From: Cytidiella melzeri
Taxonomy: Eukaryota > Basidiomycota > Agaricomycetes > Polyporales > Irpicaceae
DNA: 64,000 nt
Reading direction: 5' to 3'
NCBI GenBank assembly: GCA_022592445.1
Contig: JABYQR010000022.1
Span: 1 to 64,000, forward strand
In this document: piece after piece, positions 7,655 to 17,828 of the stretch
Numbering within the stretch: position 1 is the stretch's first letter
Layout of the letters: the number at the start of each line of letters is the position of its first letter
Notes under the pieces: model-generated
The model's input: only the letters and a program-made list of their open reading frames with translations
The model's database searches: none
Told to the model about the DNA's origin: nothing
Program-made: the position numbers and the translations under genes

Positions 7655-10083
7655 CTATCGTCGACGATGCTACTAGATGGTTAGTACTTGCACCACTAGT
7701 TACTAAAGATGACGCCTATACTCAATGGGTCATTTTCTCTACTGAACTTTTGACGCAATATGGTATTCGTGTCAAGATACTTCAAGCCGATAACGACGGT
7801 GTCTTTACCAGTAAAGCTATGACTGCTTACTTGAAAACTCAAGGAACTATACTACGTCTTACTGTACATGATACTCCTCAGCAAAACGGTGTTGCTGAGC
7901 GTGTACATCAAACTATTATGAACTTGATTCGAGTAAACCTGCATACTGCATCTTTACCAAATCGACTATGGTGGTACGCTGCATTATACGCGATGTATGT
8001 GTACAATCGTTCTCCTCGTACTATACTTAACTACAAAACACCTTACTTTAAGCGATATGGCACAGACGCTAACCTTGATGGACTTCAAGTCTTCGGTCAG
8101 CCGTGCATTGTATACGACGAATATCGCACAAATAAACTAGCATCTAAGGGTAAAAGGGGAGTCTGGATAGGCTTCGCTGAACACTCTAAAGGTCACTACG
8201 TTTACTTCGGACAACGTGTTGGAGTTGAACGTAACTTGCAATTCGTTGACTCTACGATACGAATTGAAGGGGAGAAAGAACCAAATGTCGAAAAACTTAC
8301 TACTGAAAAACAACTTGAACTTGAGGACAACCCTCACATAGAACCAATGGAAATCGACGAGCCTGACCCTACTGGTCCAAGGCGTTCCAACAGAACTCCT
8401 CAACTATCGCGTAAAGCTCGTGGACTAAACTACGACGAAGTAGACACTAACATTGCTTTCTACTTAACTGAGTTTAACGCTTACTATGCTGAGGACGTCG
8501 GTGACCCTGTCACTTTCAAAGATGTACTTAATCACCCTCTCAAAGACGATTGGTTTAAGTCTATGAAACTTGAGGTTGATACACTCGAACAACTCGGCAC
8601 TTGGGAATACTGTATCCCGCCGCCAAATGCCAACATTACTGGTTCTCGCTTCGTCTACAAGACTAAGTACGAACATGGCAAAGTTACTAAACTCAAGTCA
8701 AGACTTGTTGCGCAAGGATACTCTCAGCGCGATGGTATTGATTACTATGCAAACGACTTGTTCGCTCCAGTCGCGCGCATGAGTTCTATGCGACTCATAC
8801 TCACACTTGCAGCTTCACTACACTTCGAGATTAACCAACTCGACGTTAAGTCTGCTTACTTATACGGTAAAATTAACGATGATGAAGATCTTTATCTTCG
8901 TCCGCCGCCTGGCGACTTACTGCCCAACTTGCCTAAGGGCTGGGTACTTAAACTACGCAAAACTATCTATGGCCTTAAACAAGCCGGACGTCGCTGGTAC
9001 AAGGTACTATGCGATATACTTTTCCAACTTGGACTTAAGCGTTCAGACTATGATAACGCTGTCTTCTACCTTTATAGGGGAGAAAAACTAATACTTATAC
9101 TCGCTGTTCATGTCGACGATATTACTCTCTGTACTATCACTTCTGTCGTCGCTGAACAATTTGAGATAGCACTTAGACAACATGTTGAGGTAACAAACGG
9201 TGGCACTATCCACTGGATGCTTGGCATGGAAATCGATTACGACAAAGCCTCTGGTGTTATCAAGCTTCGTCAACGCGATTATATCCAAACTATACTTAAA
9301 CGAAACAACTTTGACCATGATCATACACGCCGTACGCCTATGATACACGAGCACAACTTAGCCCCCCGTGACTCGAAAGAACCTCGTCAGGACGCTGACG
9401 CTATTAAACAATACATGTCTTTAGTCGGTGGTTTACGATACGTTGCTGACTGTACTCGACCAGACGTTGCATACTGCACTGGTCAACTTGCACGATACTT
9501 AGCTGACCCTTCTAAGGAACACTTTGCTGCAGCTAAACAGTGTTACCTATACTTGAAGGGAACGTGCGATTACTGGCTTGTCCTAGGAAACCAAGCAACT
9601 ACTACTAATACTTCACTTGTCGGATACGCTGATTCTGACGGTATGACTACATACGGCAATAAACCAATAATGGGCTACACCTTCACATACAACGACTCGC
9701 TTATCTCTTGGTCAAGTAAGCGCGGTTCACTCGTAACACTATCGGTCACCGAAGCCGAACTATATGCCTTAGCGCATGCGTCAACTGAGGCTATATATTT
9801 AAAAGCTCTCATTGACGAACTACTTAACTTTACTATGGATCCTGTCAAAATGTATACTGACAGTGCATCAACTATTGCCATTGTTAGCTCACCTGACGAG
9901 CAACATTCGCAACGAACTAAACACTTCGAAATTCGTAAGAATTTCATCAGCGATCGTGTACTCAAGAAGTATATAACTATTCATCACATATCTTCTAACG
10001 ATCAACGTGCTGATACACTTACTAAAGCACTACCTCTCGAAAAACTCAAGCACTTCAATGAACTACTTCATATTCGTGCTTGA
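7651..10083 (+). CDS. Copia pol: rest of integrase, reverse transcriptase, RNase H
   Basis: This frame picks up the integrase core directly after the break (IVDDATRW), with the second catalytic aspartate in QADNDG and the glutamate in PQQNGVAERVHQ. The reverse transcriptase follows, with QLDVKSAYLYG, the IYGLKQAGRRWY motif and the catalytic HVDD box (YVDD in many relatives). RNase H ends the protein (GYADSDG, TEAELYALA, TDSAS). The stop is TGA 10081-10083, immediately before the purine tract and 3' LTR. There is no ATG at its beginning, so it must normally be joined to the upstream frame. All RT and RNase H catalytic residues I can check are present. Confidence 0.9.
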   Translation: MTIVDDATRWLVLAPLVTKDDAYTQWVIFSTELLTQYGIRVKILQADNDGVFTSKAMTAYLKTQGTILRLTVHDTPQQNGVAERVHQTIMNLIRVNLHTASLPNRLWWYAALYAMYVYNRSPRTILNYKTPYFKRYGTDANLDGLQVFGQPCIVYDEYRTNKLASKGKRGVWIGFAEHSKGHYVYFGQRVGVERNLQFVDSTIRIEGEKEPNVEKLTTEKQLELEDNPHIEPMEIDEPDPTGPRRSNRTPQLSRKARGLNYDEVDTNIAFYLTEFNAYYAEDVGDPVTFKDVLNHPLKDDWFKSMKLEVDTLEQLGTWEYCIPPPNANITGSRFVYKTKYEHGKVTKLKSRLVAQGYSQRDGIDYYANDLFAPVARMSSMRLILTLAASLHFEINQLDVKSAYLYGKINDDEDLYLRPPPGDLLPNLPKGWVLKLRKTIYGLKQAGRRWYKVLCDILFQLGLKRSDYDNAVFYLYRGEKLILILAVHVDDITLCTITSVVAEQFEIALRQHVEVTNGGTIHWMLGMEIDYDKASGVIKLRQRDYIQTILKRNNFDHDHTRRTPMIHEHNLAPRDSKEPRQDADAIKQYMSLVGGLRYVADCTRPDVAYCTGQLARYLADPSKEHFAAAKQCYLYLKGTCDYWLVLGNQATTTNTSLVGYADSDGMTTYGNKPIMGYTFTYNDSLISWSSKRGSLVTLSVTEAELYALAHASTEAIYLKALIDELLNFTMDPVKMYTDSASTIAIVSSPDEQHSQRTKHFEIRKNFISDRVLKKYITIHHISSNDQRADTLTKALPLEKLKHFNELLHIRA

Positions 10084-10090
10084 AGGGGAG
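10082..10090 (+). promoter_or_regulatory. Polypurine tract
   Basis: GAAGGGGAG lies directly against the TG of the 3' LTR, the expected plus-strand priming site of the copia element. Confidence 0.8.
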
Positions 10091-10261
10091 TGTTCGACTA
10101 TATTAAATTAGACGCTCAACGTACGGGCGCTGTAGTTACCGTATATAAGACTAAAACTGATCAATGCAACGATACGCACTTTTGATCCCCAACTCCCACT
10201 GTGTGATCCCTCTCAGTCTTACTCTCTCAACACTCTCCACTACTTTCATAGCCTTCTAACA
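10091..10261 (+). repeat. 3' LTR of the copia element (171 bp)
   Basis: Same sequence and length as 5073-5243, TGTTCGAC...TTCTAACA, followed by the GAAGC target-site duplication at 10262-10266. Confidence 0.95.
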
Positions 10262-10266
10262 GAAGC

Positions 10267-10370
10267 TCCTACCTGAACCTGTAGCTGCACGTACGCGCGA
10301 GGAGATTCGCAGGGATGTTTGGACGGAAATTCAGGGGCAGCTCGCGTTGTATAATTGTACTCTGAATTAG
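10267..10370 (+). pseudogene. 3' part of the gene split by the copia element
   Basis: Directly after the second GAAGC copy the frame of the gene begun at 4421 resumes and runs 34 codons to TAG at 10368-10370. The joined exon (4766-5072 plus 10267-10370) is exactly 137 codons including the stop, which supports a single interrupted gene. The C-terminal segment is charged and helical-looking (ARTREEIRRDVWTEIQGQ). Nothing more can be inferred about its function. Confidence 0.6.
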
Positions 10371-10931
10371 CTGTATCTACAAATTGTTGTTGTTTCGACT
10401 ATGCTATTTGTTTGTTCCGCGCTGTCCATTCCAGCTCAAGTAAAGAGGGATCATATGTCTACTATATTGCCCGAGTCTCTCGCGGCTTCTGCTCGCACTG
10501 TGCACGTTCAATCACACATAACATGTTGGTCAGATAGTTGAACTGTGCATACAATGATGATCATGTACGCTCGATGTCCATTATTGCTGGTCTAGATAAA
10601 CTGGCTATAGACAAATTATATGATGGGCTGGTTGTCGGAGCGACGTTTCACACCCATCTCAGTGATATTTATTTTTTTCGTCGCACGCCCATCCCTCAAA
10701 CCGCCACATTCCCTCTCGTCGCCGCGACGACATACCCCGCGCTCATATCCGCCCGACATCGCATTCGCTTGGGAGTGTACATCAATCCAGACGTAATAAC
10801 ATTTCCTTTCCGGCAGGAGCTCTGGCGACTGCCTTCTTCGGCCGTGTCTTTCAAACGTCTCGGTACGATTCTACCGAATTCTCGAGACTCGGAGATAAAA
10901 TTCTACAAGACAAACCAGCACATGGAGTGAA
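10371..10931. other. Intergenic, no supported gene
   Basis: A 130-codon plus-strand open frame (10538-10930) has no recognisable domain and an unremarkable start, and I do not consider it coding. The stretch separates the disrupted gene from the convergent kinase gene and probably contains both 3' ends. Confidence 0.5.
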
Positions 10932-12902
10932 CTACGACCTAAGGTGTAACTTCCTGAAAAGATCAGTCCATCCATGATGTTGCTCGTGATTTGCAAATGA
11001 ACCAGGGATGCTGAGCTCCTCATTTGAATCATTGTTAGGAGGCAAAGCATCACCTTGCTGAGCATCGACCACAGGTTCCTCACGAGCCTCATGAAGCTCC
11101 TTCGGAACGGTTTGCTCCAACGGCTCATGTGCCTCAGCTTCATGTTTCAACTCATGGGCTGACGGGGGTTTGCTCTTTGAAGAAGCAAAATCCTGAGACT
11201 TGAGCTCGTCTGGAGGCCCTGTATCGGATGAGCGTGGAGACGTGGTGGAAGGGATGTCGCCGTCTGGCCCTGTGACTTGCACAAAGTCATTCTCGCCAGG
11301 GCCGTCCAACTTGTCTTTTGCCTCTGCACGCTGCACACTTGCTGCCACATCCACTTCGTCATCCTCGTCGTCGTCATCCACATCACTATCCACTGCTTTC
11401 CAACCTCCGCTACTCTTGCTGCTGTTGCGCGAACCAAAGCGATGAAGTGCACGGGCACCAGCGATAGCAGCCTTCCACCGAGCGCGGGGATTGAAATTGT
11501 CCCGAAGACCTGACAGATCATGTTCATCAGTGGGCTCATGCGTAGTCACCCACTGCACAAGATTTGATCAGTATGTCTTTGTATTTGCTAACGATCTTGA
11601 CTTACGGCGTGCTTCATCGCTTCTTCCGCTGTCAGGCGTCTCGCGGGATCGGGATGAAGTAGAGCAAGAATGAAATCCTTTGCTAAATAAGGGTCAGTCC
11701 TTGGTACATCCAAAGCACAGACTACCAGGCGAACCTTCTTGCGAAATGTTCTTCCAGTATCGCTCATGGAATTCGATCTTGGCCGCGGTTGTCTCCCGGA
11801 TGAGTTCCTTGACATCGTCGGAACGGAACGGCGAATAGCCAGACAAAAGAACGTAAGTGATGATACTAACATGAGTGTCAACGTGGCGTACAAAGCATAT
11901 GTCAGGTTCACTTACCCAGTCGACCACATATCGACAGCTTTGCCGTGGCCAGTCTTGTTCAAAACTTCGGGTGCTACGTACCCAAAGCTGCCTGCAAGCG
12001 AGTGGAGTTGCTCTTCCGGATTGTGGAGGTGTTTAGCGCTGAAACCCGGAGTGAGAGATGGCAAGAATCTACAGAAGGACAAACACTGACATGCCAAAGT
12101 CCGCGATGACAATGTCAGAGTCGGCATCGCTACTCCGATAAAGGATGTTCTCTGGTCTGAGTCGCCGAATCAGCATGTCACCAACATGTGGAGAATCAGG
12201 CATACTTGAGATCGCGGTGGACTATATCATGCTGGTGAAGGTAGTTCACGCCAGACAGAATGGATCGCACGACTACGATAGCGTCTGACTCGGTGAACTT
12301 GCCCTTCTTTGTGATACGCTCGAAGAGTTCGCCGCCCAGGGCGAGCTCGAAAGCAAGGTAGTACTTTGAGCGCGATTCGAACCACTCGTAAAACTTGACC
12401 TATTGCGGTGTCAACATATCTTGCATAAGGGATGAGGACAGCGACGTACGATGTTTGGGTGATCTAGACCTTTGAGGACTTCCATTTCGCCCCAGACCGA
12501 GTCCTCGTTGCCCTTCACCTTCTTCTTGGGAATGACTTTGAGCGCAACATCTACGACTATGGCGGTGTCGCCCCTGCTCGTGGATACGTTTGAAGCTGTG
12601 CTGGATGCGCTGCTGGCGTGGTCCACCCCTGGCCTTGAGCTTGATGAGTTTGAGACGCGTGGTGGCGAAAGCTGAGAGGTGGCAGCAGCACCGCGTTGTG
12701 CGACGGACTCCTGGCCTGGAGGTACATGCCATGTTGCGTGCTTTGAGTGAGGTGAGTGCTGATACAAGGCGAGAGGGTGAGGACGCACGACGACTTTGCC
12801 AAACGAGCCTGTGCCTAGGACCTGATGAATCTCATAATGCTTCTTCTTCTGAAACGAGGGTGGCTGGGGGAGGAGAGACTCTTTGAGCGAGAGAGACTTC
12901 AT
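10932..12902 (-). CDS. Calcium/calmodulin-dependent protein kinase (fungal CaMK type)
   Basis: Start ATG 12902-12900 ([17 protein letters not shown]). The kinase domain begins with the glycine loop GTGSFGKVV. An in-frame 48-nt GT-AG intron (12788-12741) lies just after it, then the lysine in [17 protein letters not shown] (split by an intron), DFG, and the [11 protein letters not shown] activation segment. Introns include 12449-12400 (phase 0). The C-terminal part (11558-10932) starts with a basic amphipathic stretch, [20 protein letters not shown], placed like a CaMK autoinhibitory/calmodulin-binding helix, and ends in a long acidic low-complexity tail. The role is inferred as calcium signalling in the cytoplasm. 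A low-complexity serine/proline insert sits between the glycine loop and the catalytic lysine. Confidence 0.85.
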
Positions 12903-13438
12903 GGTGGTGGACGTTGTTGTTGAAGCTTGAAGAGGAGAGCCCTGATTAGATCTCCCCACTTGCTGCAACTCACTCACTGCTATCACACCGGCGAGTCAAC
13001 AACAAGCGGGTGGCACACTCTCGCCGTCGCTTTGCTTGTTCTAGTCACATAACCCTCCGACATTATCACCGTCACCCTCATCAGCTCAAGATCTCTGCTT
13101 CGAGGCTCGTCTCGTCAGTATGTCCTCGCGTAAGTCTTGGATTCAACCGCTCGCAGTTCACACATGCTTACGGTACATACCGTCCCAGCGACGCCTCTGT
13201 CTAGCCACTTCGCACTAGTCTCACGACGGCTAACTGCACTGATCACCCTCGATCCTCCAGACTACGGGTCTCTATCACACCATTTCACTGTGAATGGGTG
13301 CCAAGCGCTCAAGTGGGATCTGCTCGTTCGTACATGTCCTCCACCTCTTCAGGCATATAAACCAGCGCAGATGTCCGTCCTCCATCCTCATGCCCACGCA
13401 TACTTGCAACATCTCCTGCGTCTCATCTCCCGCCAGGA
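12903..13438. promoter_or_regulatory. Shared divergent 5' region of the kinase and HMG-box genes
   Basis: Non-coding stretch between two divergently transcribed genes. It must contain both promoters. I see no clear TATA box; CT-rich tracts precede the HMG-box gene. The plus frame upstream of 13439 contains no ATG-initiated domain. Confidence 0.5.
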
Positions 13439-14900
13439 ATGCTCGTCGCCTCGACCCCACCACTCCAAGGTTTGTTCGGCCCCCGACCCAGCCATCCCAT
13501 GCTAATCTCAATGACTGCAGTTGGCAACGCCTCTTCGAGCCACTCCCCTTCTCCTACCTCTCTCTCACCTGGTACACCCACGAACGCATGGAAAACAGAT
13601 TTCTCGTCTTCACACCTTCCCTCGCCAACGTCGTCTGACTGCTCGCTCTCGTCTTCGGACAGCACGCCACTCGTTTCTTCCCCCGGCAGAAAGGCACCAT
13701 CAAGGGCACCGTCGCGCCGGACAAAAGCGTCGAAAGTCACTCGTCGAAATCGCGGTCCTCTCCATGTCCCTCGACCCCGCAATCCGTTCATGATATTCCG
13801 CACCGAATTTTACAGAAACAAGAAGAGCAGCCTAGGCTTCGAGAAGGACCATCGACACATTAGCCGTATCATCGCTCACTGCTGGAACAACCTCTCCGAC
13901 TCGGATAAGAAGCCGTGGTACGAAAAGGCACTCGCAGAAAAGGAAGCACACGCTCGCAAATACCCTGATTATCAGTACATCCCTCTCCAGCGCACAGAAC
14001 CGGTCAAGAAGCGTAACGTCAAACGCAACGGTGCGAATGACCTCCTGCGCTGCGCGACTGTAGCAACACTTCTCGGGCAAGGCAAGGAGGGAAAAGATCT
14101 CGTATCTGCGCTCGAAAAATTCGATCTCATGTCTCCTCCTACCGAGGGCAAGACCGTCGACGCCACTCATCGCTCATCTACATCTACTTCTTCGCGCTCT
14201 GCACGCGAGTCTGCACCAAAGCAACCCATCTTCCGCAGTCCTCTTATCACCGCTCCCGAACTAGTTCCCTCGGTGCCACCTGCGCGTCCCAGTCTACAAG
14301 TTGAGACTCAGCCAACTTCGGTGTCTCCTGCAGAACCAGTACTCCCAGCATCTGACCTCTCGGTAAGCCTTGTGTACGTTGTTATCACCCTGAGGCTTAT
14401 CTGAATAATCCTCTCAGACGCTTGGTATGCCTCAGCCAGAGGCACACATCTTACCCTTCACATACGACGTCTCATCTGTCCTACCGGACTGCACTACGTC
14501 GTTCCCGCTGGCTGCAATGCATATGCCCTACGGACATTTTCCTAGTGGCATGCAGCAGCCATACGATGGGTTCTCACACGCGGACACAACGTCTGCAACG
14601 CCATGGCTGGATGTCGCTGGCGCTTGCACGCCTGCTTTGCCAGATACCGTGCTCTTCTCGCTTCTTTACGACGGCGGAATGTCGTTCCCCGGGCTTACTT
14701 CGCTGCCAAATACCACTCACGTCGACAACGCGGCCGCGTATCCCGACGACATCTTCGTCTCTCCATGGGTCGATTGCAACTATCACGCCTTATGCAATAC
14801 CCCATCGAGCGATTTTCTCAGCGCGGACTTATCGTTCGCGTCTCATCCTTTGCTCTTTGATGCATCCGACGCTGCACTTTCTCGTTCTGCTCACCAATAA
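13439..14900 (+). CDS. HMG-box (MATA_HMG/Rox1-type) transcription factor
   Basis: ATG at 13439 follows CCAGGA. The first 115 residues are serine/proline rich. A single HMG box follows (about residues 116-185: PRPRNPFMIFRTEFY, then HISRIIAHCWNNLSDSDKKPWYEKA and KYPDYQY). About 20 residues later is a second block, LLRCATVATLLGQGKEGKDL, also present in the other HMG-box gene of this window. Intron 14363-14417 (phase 0) joins a C-terminal exon rich in aromatic and acidic residues, likely an activation region. A 54-nt in-frame stretch near 13470-13525 has GT-AG ends and may be an additional intron. It is a nuclear DNA-binding regulator by family; its target genes are unknown. Confidence 0.85.
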
Positions 14901-15184
14901 TGTCACTTCCGGCGATGGCGCTACAATATAATTGAACGCATGCCTTCGGACTGTATACAGTCGCCACTCAGGATCCATGCTTCGCCTTCTCAACCTGTTT
15001 GTGGCTAATCTCATAATGTTTCATTTATATCGCTATATCGCGACATGTATCTACTAGCCACCTTCTTCGCTGCTTAAATGCTGCTCTATGACTCCGCATT
15101 CTTGAGCTTTGATTTGAACATACCCCGCTATTCCTATATTCGCGCCAGAGCTGCCTGCTCACTGTATCATTGAAGGCCCAGCGG
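14901..15184. other. Short convergent intergenic region
   Basis: 3' flanks of the HMG-box gene and the methyltransferase gene; no coding signal seen. Confidence 0.5.
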
Positions 15185-17250
15185 TCATACTGACAAATGG
15201 CCTCGACAACTGGGAGCACCGCACATGCACACCTTGTCGCTTTGCCGAGCGACTCTCTTCCCGTCTCTGGCGGCACGAGGATCGTAGTCGATGGTCAGCT
15301 CTGTGAAGGCCGCTATGTGTTTCGTGGCAAAGAACGCTAGGTAAGGGCGGTTCATCTGAGATCCGCCAGTGAGTAGATATGCTGGATATTTAGCGCTGTG
15401 ATAGAACTCACCGACAGCGGTGTATCCCATACCACGGAGTGAACCTCCATATTTGGCTCACATGAGTGGCTACAACATATCAGTCAACATACGGATGGAA
15501 AGCGACGCGACATACTTGATGAACCGCGTCCAGCTGCCTGTGATGATACTATCAATAAGAGCAGTGCCAGGAGTATTTATACACGTACCCTGCTGGTATG
15601 CATCCACCGAGTATCTCTCCATATCCTCTGAGTCGTCGTCTGTTTCTATCGCGTCCAAGTCGAAGATGTAAGATCTGTGTTCGCCTCTCAATGCGTCGGC
15701 ATGGTCTCGACGTCTGCCAACCTGTGTGTTAGTTAGAGATACCTAGTTGTTCAGGAACTTACATCAAGAGACTACACAACAACTTCAGGTGGTAAGAAAT
15801 ACGGATTGTCACGGAGTGTTTGAAACCTTACCCAGCATACAGCCCGACGAATCTGCCTCGCACGAGGTCTATAGTAGCTCGAACTCCCCATCCACGATTT
15901 TCCGTGCGAAACACCTGTATTGGGACATCCCGTGGGTGCTGTGCCACTTTATTGGGGCATGTTCCGCTGCAAAAGCAACTCTGCAGGATGCCCAAAAAAT
16001 CAACAGTGGCACATCGAATGCTATATTCTACTTCACCTTGCTACATTCAATTATAACGCCGTCACGGTCGAACTTGTAGCGGCCCTAAGTGCGCAAAGAC
16101 GTGTTAATAACCATTCTCGCAGTAGCACCCATTCCACTGACAACACTGTCATATGCAAACGTCTTCCGCCCGTGATGGTCTGCGGCGGCCGATTCTTGAC
16201 AATCGCACAGCTCAGCGTCCTCACATCCCATTGCGCAATCACAAGCTACCAGAAACCCCGGATCGGGTGGAGCAACGTTTTCTGGAAGCAGATATTTCCC
16301 TTCCACATAGCGAAAATGAGGAGGTAGCGGGGGCATAGACTCTCTTGTCACTGAATTCGCGATAGATATATCTGCTGCCTTTGAAGCACGACAGACAGCC
16401 TTCCATCGAAATTCTATCGAGTGCTGTCTTCCTGACTGTGAGTTCAGCCGTTCTGGGGCATCCTCAGTTTTGCGCCTTTTGCTGGGATGCTCTGGACGGT
16501 TTGGAGACCTTCGTCGATGCTGGTAGCCACAAGATCACAATCTGTGTCAGTTGCTGAGCTGCTTCAGGCGGTCTTGCATTTCTTACCAGCATCGGTTGAA
16601 GAGAGTCCTCCTCTACCTGCGTCGGCGCATGGGCGCTACGGACAGTAACGACACGAAGAGATTCACGGCTGTCGATGTGAGGCACGCTAGTGGAGGGTTC
16701 GCCGCGCGTAGAGTCAGAGAGAGCATCCCAGTTTGCAAACCGGGACAACGAGAGCTTCCTACTTCTCCTCTGCTTTTGCTCGAATGCATGAGCATCCTCA
16801 AACGTTTGGTAATCGTACAGTGGAACACGACCATCGGGGATTGGCATTTCGAGGCCTTTGCGAGCAAGGTGTTTTCTCTTTCGGGCTATAGCCGCCTCCC
16901 ACTCGTCTATCGCGTCAGCGGCATCGACATCGTCGTAGTTAAGGTATTCCCAGGTGGTGTTTAGGCCGTCCTCGTCCTGCCATCCTGACCATTGAACCTG
17001 CGGCAAGTCAGAAACACGACATATCAGCACAAGACATGTCGCAACTAGCCTCGTATCTGTTCAGTAGCTTTGGTCAATGTTGCTACATTGGCATGTATAA
17101 CGTCAAGGAATGTTACTTTTTCCTGCCCCACGCGTCGTGTTCCTCTGAGAGTATGTTGTCAATTTTCCGCGTGCGGCTTTGCGTCGCGGCGACTCTCTCA
17201 GGCGACGGAGATGCACGCCAGCTTCCAGCTTGTTTGCGTGAGCGGGTCAT
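15185..17250 (-). CDS. Histone H3K9 methyltransferase (Clr4/SUV39 type: chromodomain, pre-SET, SET, post-SET)
   Basis: Exon 1 is 17250-17117, a 7-nt micro-exon lies at 17056-17050, and exon 3 starts at 16997. Together they give a chromodomain ([17 protein letters not shown], then YE, then [19 protein letters not shown]). Downstream is the pre-SET region (PPLPPHF...[16 protein letters not shown], later ECSK joined to [12 protein letters not shown]). SET follows with ENRGWGVRA, the VDAYQQG region, NHSCEPN (split by an intron after the first two bases of the Asn codon) and ELTIDYDP. Post-SET has [12 protein letters not shown]. The stop is TGA 15187-15185. All catalytic and zinc-binding motifs I can check are present. 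By family it writes H3K9 methylation in heterochromatin and reads it through its own chromodomain. The 5' end relies on the micro-exon model. Confidence 0.88.
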
Positions 17251-17828
17251 TAGACCAGGGACTGTGGAATGCGGCTGGTACAGACCTGTTTGAGAGACGA
17301 GGAGTTTGAGTAGTGAGTGGTTAGAGTCTGAATATTCATGGCAACGCGGAGGCTAAACAACACGAGCCAAAACAGGAAGTTGGCGATGGGGATCAACTCA
17401 GCACCGCCTCCAACTTCAGCACAGTAACGAAAACCGTACGCGTAGATTGCAGAATAACTACAAGATGTCAAATAATGCAAGGGTGATATACTATAAGAAC
17501 AAACTACGGGTGGAGGTGTAGGAAATGGAGTCCAAGCGGTACTCTGTACAGGTGTGCGCCAAGCAAGAAGCATTGGGGAGTATGTGTGAATGTAATGAAC
17601 GTCAAAGCAAAGAAAAGCGAGGATTGCGGATGTGCATAATACAATGCGGTGGTGTTAATATACTAGAGTGCCCGAGTCCTGAACGCGTAACGAAAGACGA
17701 AGGGTCCGTACGGACAGCATGAGCCATAGTAGGTATCGTTCCGGCGAGCGAGACGGAATTATCAGTGTATGAGATTAGTTTCGCTTTATGGAGATTTGAC
17801 TTGATATTCGAGAAAGAATTTGATGCAT
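17251..17828. other. Intergenic: methyltransferase 5' flank and PUF gene 3' flank
   Basis: Contains the upstream region of the methyltransferase gene and the 3' UTR of the PUF gene, both on the minus strand. Open frames here lack domain content. No clear regulatory motif seen. Confidence 0.5.

Larger units (their letters stand above)
5073..10261 (+). mobile_element. Complete Ty1/copia (Pseudoviridae-type) LTR retrotransposon, recent insertion
   Basis: The element is 5189 bp long. It has two 171-bp LTRs that I find identical by eye, and a 5-bp target-site duplication GAAGC (5068-5072 and 10262-10266). It also has a primer-binding site directly after the 5' LTR and a purine tract before the 3' LTR. 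Internal order is gag, protease, integrase, reverse transcriptase, RNase H, which is diagnostic for copia. LTR identity and the intact duplication indicate a young insertion. One reading-frame change inside the integrase (near 7615-7654) separates the coding region into two frames, so this copy may be non-autonomous despite its youth. Confidence 0.95.

Noticed and set aside
10538..10930. 130-codon plus-strand open frame next to the kinase gene
   Set aside because: No domain, no splice support, ends at the kinase stop; better explained as 3' flank.
13439..14900. Mating-type locus interpretation of the HMG-box genes
   Set aside because: No homeodomain pair, pheromone precursor (CaaX) or STE3 receptor gene is present in the window, so the HMG-box genes are better called general regulators.
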